A model generated the notes under the pieces. It was given only the letters and a program-made list of their open reading frames with translations. It ran no database searches and was not told the origin of the DNA. Below are positions 25,862 to 37,400 of a stretch of 64,000 bases of DNA, piece by piece (position 1 is the first letter of the stretch; every line of letters starts with the position of its first letter). Location: contig NZ_JAMBMT010000001.1 of NCBI RefSeq assembly GCF_040371085.1, positions 1,240,001 through 1,304,000 of the forward strand. The letters are read 5' to 3'. Position numbers and translations under genes: made by a program. This DNA comes from Psychrobacter sp. AH5. GTDB lineage: Bacteria; Pseudomonadota; Gammaproteobacteria; Pseudomonadales; Moraxellaceae.

Positions 25862-27538
25862 CTAAACGTTTTTACCTTTATGCTTGCCCCACTCTCGGCG
25901 TAGTACCGAAAAGCTCTCAAAAGTCACTAGCACTGATGCAATCAAAATTACTAAATCCATCACAATCAATAGCCAGTTACCATCATCATAGAAGGTTTTT
26001 AGCTGAATTAATAAGGCAAATAGTGTCATCACTAATAAGAAACATAAGGGCGCTAAAGTGTACCAAACGGTTTTGCCATTACGTAGCAAAATGACGGTGA
26101 CAATCATCAACGTCAATGCGGCCATCAGTTGGTTAGTGGTACCAAATAGTGGCCAGATAATCATACCACCGGCACCGTCGATGCCGCCTGCACCAAACGC
26201 TAGTACTAGACAGGTTCCTACCGCTAATAGTGTCGCCACCCAGCCTTTATTTAGAGTGGGCAAGTTATAAAACTCGCCAAACTCTTGGAAGATATAACGC
26301 TGCAAACGCACACCCGTATCCATAGTGGTACCGGCGAACAGCGCTGCCATAACTGTCAGCATCGTTTGTGATAACACCATCTCGATACCAACACCATTAC
26401 TTAAGATGGTAGCGCCGCCATCGATGAAGGCGCCGATAGAACCATCACCAAAGTTTTGATAAACCGCTTGCCAATCGCCTAATGTCGCAAAACCAGCAGT
26501 CGCTGCCAAGATAGCGCCAAGTGCGAGCATGCCCTCGCCTAATGCGCCAAAATAGCCTACAAAACGGGCATCTTCTTCTTTATCGATCTGCTTTGAGGTG
26601 GTCCCTGTCGCCACCAATCCATGGAATCCTGATATCGCCCCGCAAGCAATAGTCACAAATAGTAGTGGCACAATAGAAGGCGCGCTCATCGGTAAGTCTG
26701 TATTAATAGCGGGCGCGACAATGTTAGGGGTTGAGATAAAAATAGCAGCGTATAACAATATCAGGCCAACGAATAACTGTAAGCCGTTAATGTAATCACG
26801 CGGCTGTAATAACATCCATACCGGTAACAACGATGCTACTGCTGCATAAGCGAATAGGATAAGGATCCATACCGCATTATCAGGCAAGCCTAAAAAAGTC
26901 TCTGGCAACACTACCGGGAACATAGGTCCTAGATAAATAAGCCCATAAAGTGCAATCACCCCAATGATAGATACCCAAACTAAGCTCATATTGTAGCGGT
27001 AGATACATTGGCCGATAATAAAGGCGACCACTAACGCGCCCCAGACTGGCAATACCGCAGATGGTGTTTTGATAAGCATATTGGCGATAGCGACACCGAA
27101 TACCGCGTTAACCATTAGCAGTAGTAAAAAAATCACTACCATCATCAAGCTACGCACCCGTGTGCCCATCACTGTCCCAGCGATTGAGCCGATAGACTGA
27201 CCACGGTTACGCATACTAGCCCAAATAGCAGACATGTCATGCACCCCTGCCATAAATATCGTGCCAAAAACCACCCAAATAACAGCAGGCACCCAGCCCC
27301 AAATAACCGCAATGGCAGGGCCGATAATAGGCGCGGCTCCAGCTACTGATGTAAAGTGATGACCCCACAATACGTATTTATTGGTAGGTACATAATCCAC
27401 GCCATCCTTCATGGTATGCGCGGGCGTCGGTAGACTATTATCTAATCCTAAGATTTTGCTAGCTATAAATTTTGAATAAAAAGCATAGCCACATAGCATC
27501 AAGCCGACACCAATTGCTAACACAATAGCACTGTTCAT
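25862..27538 (-). CDS. cstA: Carbon starvation protein CstA family transporter
   Basis: A polytopic inner-membrane protein of 558 residues with roughly fifteen hydrophobic spans. CstA-family blocks are clear: WGHHFTSVAGAAPIIGPAIA, WVVFGTIFMAGVHDM, SGFHGLVATGTTSKQ and FAGTTMDTGVRLQRY. E. coli CstA and BtsT transport peptides or pyruvate; the short form here is 140 residues shorter than E. coli CstA. I start at the ATG at 27538, which follows AAGGAGA, rather than 19 codons upstream. It is the first gene of the group with the CC-ending protein and the ArsA-like ATPase. Substrate is not known. Confidence 0.92.
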   Translation of the reverse strand: MNSAIVLAIGVGLMLCGYAFYSKFIASKILGLDNSLPTPAHTMKDGVDYVPTNKYVLWGHHFTSVAGAAPIIGPAIAVIWGWVPAVIWVVFGTIFMAGVHDMSAIWASMRNRGQSIGSIAGTVMGTRVRSLMMVVIFLLLLMVNAVFGVAIANMLIKTPSAVLPVWGALVVAFIIGQCIYRYNMSLVWVSIIGVIALYGLIYLGPMFPVVLPETFLGLPDNAVWILILFAYAAVASLLPVWMLLQPRDYINGLQLFVGLILLYAAIFISTPNIVAPAINTDLPMSAPSIVPLLFVTIACGAISGFHGLVATGTTSKQIDKEEDARFVGYFGALGEGMLALGAILAATAGFATLGDWQAVYQNFGDGSIGAFIDGGATILSNGVGIEMVLSQTMLTVMAALFAGTTMDTGVRLQRYIFQEFGEFYNLPTLNKGWVATLLAVGTCLVLAFGAGGIDGAGGMIIWPLFGTTNQLMAALTLMIVTVILLRNGKTVWYTLAPLCFLLVMTLFALLIQLKTFYDDGNWLLIVMDLVILIASVLVTFESFSVLRREWGKHKGKNV

Positions 27539-27720
27539 TTCATTTCTCCTTGCATATCCTCTCTCCTTACCTAAGCCTAAAACGGCTGCTCTCAAATTAA
27601 ATAATACTTCTCAAAAATGAAAATGCTAGCAGGGTTATGCGTAACCGCTACTATTTAGCATACAAGTGTTGTAGTATCGCCTTATATCATCGCGCTGGTC
27701 AATTACAATCTTCAGATCTA

Positions 27721-27752
27721 TAACTTACTAACCTAGTAACTTATCAACCTAG
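27721..27752. repeat. Tandem 16-bp repeat
   Basis: TAACTTACTAACCTAG is followed immediately by TAACTTATCAACCTAG, two differences. It lies in the 334-bp divergent region between cstA and the next gene, where no coding sequence is seen, and could be a pair of regulator sites. Confidence 0.5.
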
Positions 27753-27872
27753 CAACTGAGTCTTTATTCGCATAAAAGAACGTCACGTCATTAGTTTATT
27801 TCGTATGACTACAAATTTAATTTAAAATACTCTGTTCAAAATACTTCATTAATAAAATATCAAGGTAAAAAA

Positions 27873-28541
27873 ATGGCATATTATTTTGGATTTGTTCCCT
27901 CAGATGAATTGAAAAAGCTTATCAAGGAGGCTGCAGAAGCAGTAGCTTCAGACGAATATGTTGAGTATTATCCTTATCGTGACGCGCTTACTCATAAGAC
28001 AGCTCGAGACTTGATCGATAATCTACTAGTAGGTTTGGTTGAGATTATACCCAATCCAGAGCGCCAAGCTTCCATGCGTAAAATCGTAGGTACTATTGAG
28101 CGTTCTGCCGATACGCTACTCAATATTTTATTAGGGAAAGAGAATAACGAAGAGGTGCTACCAAGCTTTCATTTTTTGCGAGACAGAGCTACTTTTACTG
28201 ATAATGAAGGGGTAAGCCGTGTTGGTTTTGAGCTCTCAGAGAACGCCGCTCAAAAGATAGTTGAAGGTTTTGCGGCAGTGACTCCCGATGACGTCGATAT
28301 GAGTAAATTTAAATTAGCGTTAGAGACGATGAATGAGGAGACCTTAACGCATTTTATTACTCGTTATGCTGAAACGCTACAGCTAGGACTTATCAAACGT
28401 AAGTCAGTGCCGGTGGCCAAAGCGGCTATCGATAAAGGCATGAGTATGGCACTTAATAAGCTATTACCAGATCTGCCTATCGACTCATTGAACCGTTTGG
28501 CTAATTATTACCGTCCTTTTATAATAGAAAAAGCCGATTAG
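27873..28541 (+). CDS. Hypothetical protein, mainly helical, no recognised domain
   Basis: I do not recognise this 222-residue protein. It starts with MAYYFGFVPSDELKKLIKEA, has no signal peptide or membrane segment, and is rich in amphipathic helical stretches with many acidic and basic residues. AAGG stands seven bases before the ATG. It lies divergent from cstA and 104 bp before a purine phosphoribosyltransferase gene, but the two genes are not obviously linked in function. The composition and codon pattern look like those of the neighbours, so it is probably a real, conserved soluble protein. Confidence 0.7.
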   Translation: MAYYFGFVPSDELKKLIKEAAEAVASDEYVEYYPYRDALTHKTARDLIDNLLVGLVEIIPNPERQASMRKIVGTIERSADTLLNILLGKENNEEVLPSFHFLRDRATFTDNEGVSRVGFELSENAAQKIVEGFAAVTPDDVDMSKFKLALETMNEETLTHFITRYAETLQLGLIKRKSVPVAKAAIDKGMSMALNKLLPDLPIDSLNRLANYYRPFIIEKAD

Positions 28542-28645
28542 TCACTATTATTAGAACAATCTTTATTTAATCGCCTTTTGTAATTAGGCAAATTCATCAA
28601 AACTTGCTAAAATATGTGGCACTTTTATCAAAGGCGCAACCTACT

Positions 28646-29209
28646 ATGACTCAAATCAGCAACCAAGAGATTGAACAAACCCTGCGTAACTCAGAGTGCC
28701 TAATCAGCAGTATAGAAGTTGCTGCTGCCTATGAGCGTCTTGCCGCTCAGCTCAACCTACATTATGTTGGCCTAAATCCTATCGTAATGGTGGTGATGAA
28801 TGGCGGTCTTATTCCGGCAGGACAGCTGTTGACTCATCTTACTTTCTATCACCGCATGCATTATATTCATGCTTCACGTTATCGTGATAATGAAGGAACA
28901 AATGATCTTGATTGGAAGTTTAAACCTGACGTTAGTATTGAAGGCGAACACGTCTTGTTGATCGATGATATTTTTGATGAAGGCATCACTCTAAAAGCCA
29001 TTGTTGAAGAATTAGGCAAAGAAAAACCGTTATCTATTGAGACTTGTGTTTTGTTGAATAAAGAACACGACCGCAAAGTGGCTAACTTTGATGTTGATTT
29101 TGTAGGTATCAATGTTGCTGATCGCTATGTTTACGGCTGTGGTATGGACTTTCATGGTTATCTGCGTCACTTGCCCGGTATCTATGCTATCAAAGAAGAC
29201 AAATTATAA
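28646..29209 (+). CDS. Hypoxanthine-guanine phosphoribosyltransferase family protein
   Basis: A 187-residue type I phosphoribosyltransferase that probably makes IMP or GMP from the base and PRPP. The PRPP-binding loop reads VLLIDDIFDEGITL (about residues 95-108), preceded by VVMNGGLIPAGQL (about 45-57) and the flexible-loop region HYIHASRYRDNEGTN. The ATG at 28646 follows AAAGG; the longer frame from 28604 lacks a site. The length suits bacterial Hpt. A purine permease is 8 kb away, but no operon link is seen. Confidence 0.88.
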   Translation: MTQISNQEIEQTLRNSECLISSIEVAAAYERLAAQLNLHYVGLNPIVMVVMNGGLIPAGQLLTHLTFYHRMHYIHASRYRDNEGTNDLDWKFKPDVSIEGEHVLLIDDIFDEGITLKAIVEELGKEKPLSIETCVLLNKEHDRKVANFDVDFVGINVADRYVYGCGMDFHGYLRHLPGIYAIKEDKL

Positions 29210-29229
29210 CTTGAATAAGTTTTAACCAT

Positions 29230-29259
29230 AAAAAAGCATCCTTTTTGGATGCTTTTTTA
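29230..29259. terminator. Bidirectional terminator between hpt-like gene and recD
   Basis: AAAAAAGCATCC and GGATGCTTTTTT flank a short TTTT loop, giving a symmetric hairpin with A and T runs on both sides. It serves the convergent phosphoribosyltransferase gene and recCBD. Confidence 0.88.
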
Positions 29260-29270
29260 TTATTTGGATT

Positions 29271-31499
29271 TTAACTATCTTTTAGGTTAGAGAACTGCTG
29301 AGCCAATCCAGTATAACGCTCAGTTGGGGTCTGGACAGCCTTTTCAAAAGCCTGCTTAGTACTATATATCGTCACCTGCTTCTTAGCGCGCGTCACCGCC
29401 GTATAGATAAGCTCTTTACTCAGTAATCTAGCCTGACTATTATCAAAAGTAGTCGCTACGTGATCAAACTCAGAGCCTTGCGATTTATGAATAGTCATCG
29501 CATACGCTGTGGCAATGACTTCTTCATTTAACAAATTGACAGCGATTCCCTGCTCCTTGTTCTCAAAAAACACCTCTAGTTGCCCACTATCCTCACCTAT
29601 CTGTAAACAAAACCCAATATCGCCATTGAACAATCCTAGCTCATAGTTATTTTGTAGTATCATCACAGGACGACCATGAAACCAAGTGTTTTGACCCAGT
29701 GGCAGCTTTAACTCCGTAAGATGCCACTGAGTTAGATAGTTATTAATATATTGATCGCCCCACTCGCCTTTATGAACGGCGGTCAATATCCTAAATTGAT
29801 TAAAAACTGCGGTTAGTGAAGCAATAGTAGCTTTTACCGGTTTTGGCATAGATTTTTCTATTGGGTCTAATAGTAGTTCTTCAACTTTAATAATGTAATT
29901 TTGGTAGTTATCTGATATCTCTTTTAATATTATTAAATTACTTAGGCTATTTTCTATCTTATTAGCTAGTAATATATCTGCTGGTAACGCATTAACACGC
30001 TGGAAGCTTAACGCTTCATCGGTTTTTAGTAATTGCCAAATAGCTTGGGTGTCTGTCTCTGCTTTATTAATTTGTGCGGCAAGCTGACCAATACCTGAAT
30101 CAGCGCCAAATCGTCGACTCTCTGTTAGCTCCGCATGTATCGGCTGCAATATTGGAATACGGCACAAATCGGCTAATACTGCCCCAGCATCTACCGCTGC
30201 TAACTGATTGGCATCGCCTAGCAGTATCAATCTTGCGCCCGGTTTTATTGCACTCACTAGGTAATTCGCAAGCTCCACCCCTAACATAGAGGCTTCATCA
30301 ATGATAATAATATCTTCGCCAAGTGGATTGGTAGCATCGTAACGCGGTCTACCCGTACGGCCTATGCCTAACAAGCGATGAATAGTTTTGGCTTCTTGTA
30401 ATTGTAGCTTAACCTTTGAACTATCTAGCGCCGCTTGTAAAGACTCTTGCATGCGCTGAGCGGCCTTACCTGTCGGCGCGGCTAATGCTAGACTGGCACT
30501 GTCTGTACTAAATCTAATATTATCATGCTCCTCTCCCCTACTCTGTGTCGCTTGTTGTAAAGCAATGACTAACTGCGCAACAGTATAAGTTTTCCCTGTT
30601 CCTGGACCACCGGTAATAATACTAAAAGCGTTATTATTAGCGACATCAATGGCTGTCACTTGGTTTTTATGCAGACCTTCAGGTATGCCTATCGGTAAAG
30701 GGGTTATTTGCTGATTTAAGATATTATTGATATTTTTTGCTAAACTGAATTCTGCTTGCCAAGCGCGGTGTAGCCATAACGTTAGTGATATATGATTATC
30801 TTTCTTTACCTGCTGGTAAATTATTGGTTGATTAAATTTATTTATATTGCTTAGGCTATTTTTATTATCGTGATAAGACTCATAACTATTAAGATTAGTA
30901 AATAAATCATCTTCATTAATCCGCTTGATAAAAGCATTTAAATCAGTGTTTTTAAGTATGTGATAAATCTTAGTGACGGCAGCAAAGCGCTTATGTAGCA
31001 TCTCTTTCTCATAATTGCTAACCGCTAGCTGTGTCCATAACTGAGCTTGCTTAGCAAACAAAGTGTCTAGCGAATCAAATATCGATAGCTCATTGACACG
31101 CTCTTCTGGTGGTTGAATACCTACTTGCGTATCAAGTAGTGCTAGCATTGGCGCAGCTAGCCTCTCTAATAATCGCTGCTGCCAAGCATATAGGGTAGCT
31201 GTCTCACCATTGGTTGAGCCTTGTAACGGCTTTTCCTGCTCAGCTTCGGCGATCGTTAATACCGTGTGCCCCTCTTCTAAATGAGCAGCTAGCATAATAA
31301 ATAACGCACTAAATAAGCTACTGTTTTGAGTTTGAGCATCTTGCTGATGACTTGTATCAGAACTTGCCGCTACCCTGTCACTGCTTACGCTATAAGCCTC
31401 ATAGGTTTGCCGGCGGCGTAGCAACATATAATCACTAATATTACTCGCCCAACTTTCCTGTACGCTCATTGCCGCTTTGTTATTATTGGTCTTGCTCAT
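29271..31499 (-). CDS. recD: Exodeoxyribonuclease V subunit alpha, RecD helicase
   Basis: The 5'-3' helicase subunit of RecBCD, which processes double-strand breaks. The 742-residue SF1 helicase shows Walker A GGPGTGKTYTV (about 298), the DEAD-like segment IIIDEASMLG, LLGDANQLAAVDAGAVLADL, a TIHKSQGSEFD motif and the final YTAVTRAKKQV. It is longer than E. coli RecD (608) owing to Asn-rich linkers, two of which contain NSLS encoded by the repeated word AATAGCCTAAG. It is last in recC-recB-recD, 76 bp after recB, and ends at a shared terminator. Confidence 0.95.
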   Translation of the reverse strand: MSKTNNNKAAMSVQESWASNISDYMLLRRRQTYEAYSVSSDRVAASSDTSHQQDAQTQNSSLFSALFIMLAAHLEEGHTVLTIAEAEQEKPLQGSTNGETATLYAWQQRLLERLAAPMLALLDTQVGIQPPEERVNELSIFDSLDTLFAKQAQLWTQLAVSNYEKEMLHKRFAAVTKIYHILKNTDLNAFIKRINEDDLFTNLNSYESYHDNKNSLSNINKFNQPIIYQQVKKDNHISLTLWLHRAWQAEFSLAKNINNILNQQITPLPIGIPEGLHKNQVTAIDVANNNAFSIITGGPGTGKTYTVAQLVIALQQATQSRGEEHDNIRFSTDSASLALAAPTGKAAQRMQESLQAALDSSKVKLQLQEAKTIHRLLGIGRTGRPRYDATNPLGEDIIIIDEASMLGVELANYLVSAIKPGARLILLGDANQLAAVDAGAVLADLCRIPILQPIHAELTESRRFGADSGIGQLAAQINKAETDTQAIWQLLKTDEALSFQRVNALPADILLANKIENSLSNLIILKEISDNYQNYIIKVEELLLDPIEKSMPKPVKATIASLTAVFNQFRILTAVHKGEWGDQYINNYLTQWHLTELKLPLGQNTWFHGRPVMILQNNYELGLFNGDIGFCLQIGEDSGQLEVFFENKEQGIAVNLLNEEVIATAYAMTIHKSQGSEFDHVATTFDNSQARLLSKELIYTAVTRAKKQVTIYSTKQAFEKAVQTPTERYTGLAQQFSNLKDS

Positions 31500-34400
31500 A
31501 AATTGTTACTCATAGACTGTTACTTATATTTTGTATAAACCGTATGCCGATCTTTATCATTAGCTCATTGATAAGCTAATCTGGCGTACCAAATAACTCA
31601 TCTAAAACTTTGACAAATTCGATTGGAATATCCCAAGTGACTAATCCATAGCTGTCACTACGCATAGTATCGCTACTATCAGCTTTATAAGTATCTTGTG
31701 ATTTATCATCAGTAGCTACTTGATAAGCTGAGTCATATACCCCTCGCAAAAACACATATTCGACTGGCCCTAGATATTTATTTTCATTACCCACGTAATC
31801 ACTAATTCTCATACCAAGGAAACGATGTAGGGCTACTTGATAAATTGCGGCCTGTAGCCAGTATCCTGCTTTTGACATAGCTTGCTTGAGCGTTTTTTCA
31901 TCATAATTACTTAGGCTATTTCCTAAAAAATTACTCTTATAATCCACTACATAATACCTGCCAGCGTGCTCATAGACCAAGTCAATCTCACCACGCAGAT
32001 AACGATATAGATGCATTTTGTTTTGAGTGACAAGCGTGACGTGCTTATCACTCTCATCTGGCAGATGCTGCTGAAAAAGCTGATTAATCTCTTGCACTCT
32101 AAAGCGATCTGACAGGCCCATATTAAACTCTAGTTCAGCAAATCTTTGACTGGCATTTAGGGATCGTAGAGATTGCTTTGAGGCCAATAATGGCGCTTGT
32201 AACACCTCTTCAATCCAGTTTATTAATGCCTTATGCTGACTTGCATCAATTGAGTCTAGCTCGGTTGGGCTACTACCTTTTGCTTGCTTCCCTTGCAACA
32301 GTCGGCTCTGCTGTTCTGCGCTGCTATAGATTAATGGTAGCTGATAGCTACTAACCGCTCTATCAATGACCTGAGACCACTGTGATCGGTTATTAAAATC
32401 AATTTTTTCAAATACTTCATGCAAAAAAGTACCAGCATTAGCGCCTTTGACAAAAGTAAAACGAATATCGTCTTCCGACTTCAGATGAGACTGCTCGTTG
32501 GCCTGTAGAGAATGAGTATGATTGGCTTGTAAAGTCCCTGTTATATCTAAAGCATCATCCATGCGCTCATCTACTACCGCCATCGCCTGAGTAGACTCAT
32601 CTAACTGCCGCGCTAAAGCGGTAAAGCTGGTTTTGGACCACCCTTGAAAGTAATTGATTTCCATGACTTCTGCAAACGGCGCATACTCGATAGCTTCGGT
32701 AGTAGGTTTTGTAATAGCAAGCTTAGGGTGATTTAAACCTTTTGCTTTAGCAAAGTTATTATAGAATTCATTAATATTATGCCCTCTAAGCATACCTATA
32801 ATGCCTTTGAGTCTATCAGGTAATTCAAAGTTTGTAGCAGGTATATCAAACCAATAGCATACTGGTCTTACATCGGGGTTGGTATTTTTAAAGGCATCTT
32901 TTAAGACAACATAAAGCTGCTCACTGGCTCGAGTAAAGGCCACATAGCCAAGCCTACGTAGCTCGTCAAAACCCTCCTTGGTCTCGATTTCGGTATAATA
33001 GTCTGCAGTCGTAGCAGAACCTTGCAGTGGTGAGAAGCGACGCTGATTACTGATTGCTTGCGTAGTCGATTGCGGCATTAAAGCTGATAGCGATTGTTGA
33101 GCGTTGTATAAATATAGGCCATAGTTTTCTTTATTGCCCGACTTTCGACTGGCATCGCCCATACCTAGTACATAAACAATAGGAAACTCTAAACCTTTGG
33201 ATTTATGAATAGTCATCAGCTGCACGCCAGACTCGGTTGGTAGCGGATACTGCTTAGCCCAGTCGCTATTGGGAGCCGCGTCTATGTTCTGTCTAAACCA
33301 AGCTAACAGCTCATGCTCGCCCATTCCTATACCGAACTGCGCCATGACGTCCATGATATGACGCAAATCCATAATATGACGATCGCCCTGTGGATGAGCC
33401 GCTAATGCTTGCCAAACGCCTTGTGGCTGTACTGGGTTTTTGTCTAACAGATAATGCAGTGCCGATAACACACCAAAACGCTGCCAGCGCTGCGCTGCCT
33501 CTTTTAAGTAGCTAATAAAGTCTTGATAGCTTGTATGGTTAATAGTTAGAATTTCTTTTTTGCTTAGGCTATTGTCTATTGCTTTTGAAACTTGCCCTGA
33601 CTCATGATCTCTCATCATGGCTTTGACTTGTTTGATACTCAGGCCATACAGATGACTGGTGAGCACCCGATTAATCATGTCATGACGGTACGGGTATAGC
33701 ATAGCGCTAAGCAGTGCGGCGACGTCTTCAGCCATGATGGTCTCAAAGATACTGACATCGCTAGTGGTCAAAGTCGGCACTTTTAGCTTAACAAGTTCAT
33801 CTTCAACTTGCTTTAGATCTTTTTTGGTACGTGCCAGCACGCCAATATCGCTAGGCTGAATGGGTTTGCCTTTTAGAGTCTGAGCACTAGCCAGTAAAGT
33901 GGCAATATGCCGCGCGGTAATCTCATGCTCATCATAATCAAGCTCTTTATCATAAGGCAGCTGTAATAAGCTCACGGGCTGATTGGATAGCACCTCAGTA
34001 ACCAAAGCACTATTAACCGCATCAGGCTCATGAAACCATGACAGCTGATTGTCTAGTTTTTCAGCTTTAATATACTGATAATAAATACCCGTCCCTAGCT
34101 GCGCAAGCTTATTATCAGTAGTCGTTGCTGCGGGCTTACCAAACCAGCAGTTTAACGCATGAATAACACCAGCGTTTGAACGGCGGTTAATGTTGAGCGT
34201 CCAAAGGCTACTGTTATCAAACTGCGCTTTCATATAGTTGTAGTTGGCGACATCACCGCCGCGAAAGCCATAAATCGCTTGCTTGGGATCACCAACCAAT
34301 AATAAAAACTCATGGCTGGCCTTTTTGCTCGTTGACGGCTGCGGTTTGGCTTTAGATAAATAAATACTCTCAATCATAGTCGCTTGCTCGCCATTGATAT

Positions 34401-37400
34401 CTTGCGATTCATCAATCAGTGCCACTGGATAATGATGGCGAATATAACGCGCCAGCTTCTGCCCTTGCCGACCTGTTAACGCTTGATTAAGGCGTACCAT
34501 CTGCAAGCTAAAAGTCGTCTCGCCGCGCTCTTCTAAAATCACTGGTAATCTTTCGCGTACCGCAAGGACGATATGGCGATTGAGATTGGCTAGCAGCAAT
34601 ACAATATGCTGATTTAAATTATCAACCTTATCCAAAATAGCCATTAACTTACGGATAGTTTGTAAGCTAAAAAAAGCTTCATGCTCTTTTTCTTTATTCT
34701 TATTAAAGTTTTTAATTTTGCCGTCTTCATTGGGATATCTAGAATCCTGCAACGAGGCAATAATCTTGTGCTCTCGCTCGTTTAAATAGCTAGTAAACGC
34801 TAGCTGATATTCTGCTACCTTTTTATGCACCTCAATAATGGCATCAAATTGTTTAAATAAAATAGACCCAGCGTGAAAACCTTGCGACTTTCGATAATCA
34901 GGATCTAGATAAGGTTGAATATCAACCAAATCTACATCAGTAAACTCATAAAGTAGCTGCTCATATTCACTAAAGTCAAACTCTTCATCCAGCTCTATCT
35001 CATCAATAGGCGCAGAGATAAAATTAAGCGAACGGGTCACAAAATTTTTATGATCACTAACCGCCGTTAATTTGCCTTGCTGATCGAGTAAATCATATAG
35101 TTTGGGCTGCTCACGATGTAATCGGCTTTGAAACTGACGCAGCTCATCATGAATAATACTATCTGTCACCTGCTGGATACCGCTATCCTCAACAATGCCC
35201 ATACCCTGCTGATGACCGGTCTCGCTACTATACTCGGTAAGCCATTTTTGCGCTAAGCTATCGAGCGTACCGACAAACAGTCTATCGAGGGTATTTAACA
35301 CTAGCGCCGTACGCCGAATGGCCTCAGCCATTGGATAGCTATAGACATGATCTAGCAAATAACCTATTAAATGCAGGTTAAGCGGATCTTGCATCAAATC
35401 AGCTAAGTGCGCGTACTGAGCTTGCTCTATGAGCCAATTCTCACGCTTTTTTTTAGCCGCTTCACGCTTGTTAGCAGCGGCTTGTTTATCATAGTTATAA
35501 TCTTGGTTGAATTGGTTAGCGTTTGAATCTGTAGCTGCATCCTTTTTTGCTGGTTTATTACTGCCACTTTCAGGCGTTACTTGAAGCAGATCAGGATATA
35601 AGCTGGCCTTATTATTAATATCAGCACTCAAGCTATTAACGAACTGCAATAATTGATAAAACGCTACCAGACGATCATGAATACGCTGGCGCATCTCCGC
35701 CGCAGCAGCGCGAGTAAAGGTCGTGGCAATGATTTGCTCAGGCGCGCGCCGTGCCTCAATCAGTAGCCGTAGCACAATGCCCGTTAATGTCCAAGTCTTG
35801 CCAGTACCTGCTGAGGCTTCAATAAGATGCTTGCCCGTGAGTTTGACCGCGACCGCTGGTATCACCTCAGCTTTGCGCTCATTATTAGCATCGCTCTCAA
35901 CCACGAGCTCCGGCTGCAGTAGAGATGGTGTAGAGATGTCAAGGATATCAGAGCTGTCGGTAAAGTCTTTCATATAAGCGTACACTTTTATTATTCTGTC
36001 TCAAATTCATAAGCTAGAAACTAGCGCTGCTAAATTACTAGCTATCTAAAGTCTCTAACGCTGCAAACATTGGCTTATACAGCGGCTGCGACAAGGTGGT
36101 CAAAGCCGATGATAGCGCTTTAAAAGCATCTTGATCACGCAGCACATACTGCCAAATGGCATGCTGCGAGCAACTATCGTATACCGTATCTATATGAGAG
36201 CCCGCCCTTAGCCAATCTGAGAAGTCCGCGCGTTTTGGCCAATAGCTACCGCTCGCGCCTTCTTCAGCGTTTAAGGACTTCTCAAGAAACTTAAGCGCAT
36301 ACTCAGGCAATAGGGTAATGGGCACTTGACCCGTTAACTTGGCAAACAGCGCCCACTTAACCAATTCAACCACCGCATTTTCATACAGGATAGGTTTTAG
36401 CTTAAACGCGATTGTGTTCTCATACTTCTTAATCCCTGCTCTTGGCTTATTAAAGCGCCAAATACTTACCCCATCATTTAACGCCACTTGCTCGGCAGTA
36501 GTACATCTAGCCACTTGCCAATAGATGTGCGCCAACCAAAACTTAAGTAAATGTTTTGGATCGGCGGAATTAGGGAGAATATTTAACCACTGCTTAGGAG
36601 ACTGCCCAGTATCTATCGGTGCTGATGTTAGTACTAGTGTAGGCACTGCGCCTTTTATTTTAATCACTTTAGGTAGCAGTTTCAGCAGTGAGTCATTATC
36701 TATACCCTTTAATACCGCTGCTAGCTCTAGCTGAACCGGCTTTTCAGTAGTTGGGGTAAGTAGCTGTAAGCCATCTGTGCCCGTTTCAAGGTTTTCATTG
36801 GCTAAACCAGAACCATCAAAGCCATTAGCCAATAACTGCTCTTTAAACTCTAAGCATTGCTGTTGCAGCTTTTTATGTTGATTAGGCAAAGTGGTTTGTC
36901 GAGCGACCCCAGCTGGCATGATTTTTTGATACAGCAAAGTCTGATTAACAGTGTCATTTGTTTTATTGCTGCCATTATTATCGGCCGCTAGCTCCTTGAG
37001 CAAATGCTCCTTAATCTGATAAGTGGTTAAACCATCCAAAAATAGTGGCTCTTGCTGCGCTATGGCCTCCTCGCCTTGTATTATATGCAGCTTTTGCGTA
37101 CGCAAAAACGCTTTGGCAGGATGGCGCACTTGATAAGCTAGCACCTCTTCAACATCGATCTCGCCAATATTAAAGACGCTATCAAATAAGGTTTGGTTAA
37201 GCGCTTCTTTATCATTAGCAGTATTGCCATTATCAGGGTTCTCTAGCGCTAGCAGCTCAATCAAGGTTTGCAAAGTTTGATTGTCGGCCTGTCCTAGCTG
37301 ACCCAAACCTGTACCAAGTAGCTGAGCGATGCATTCATATTGCGTTTTTGATGGTAAAGCGACCAGTTGCGGCGGCGTGCCAGCTACGCGTCCCTTCAAG

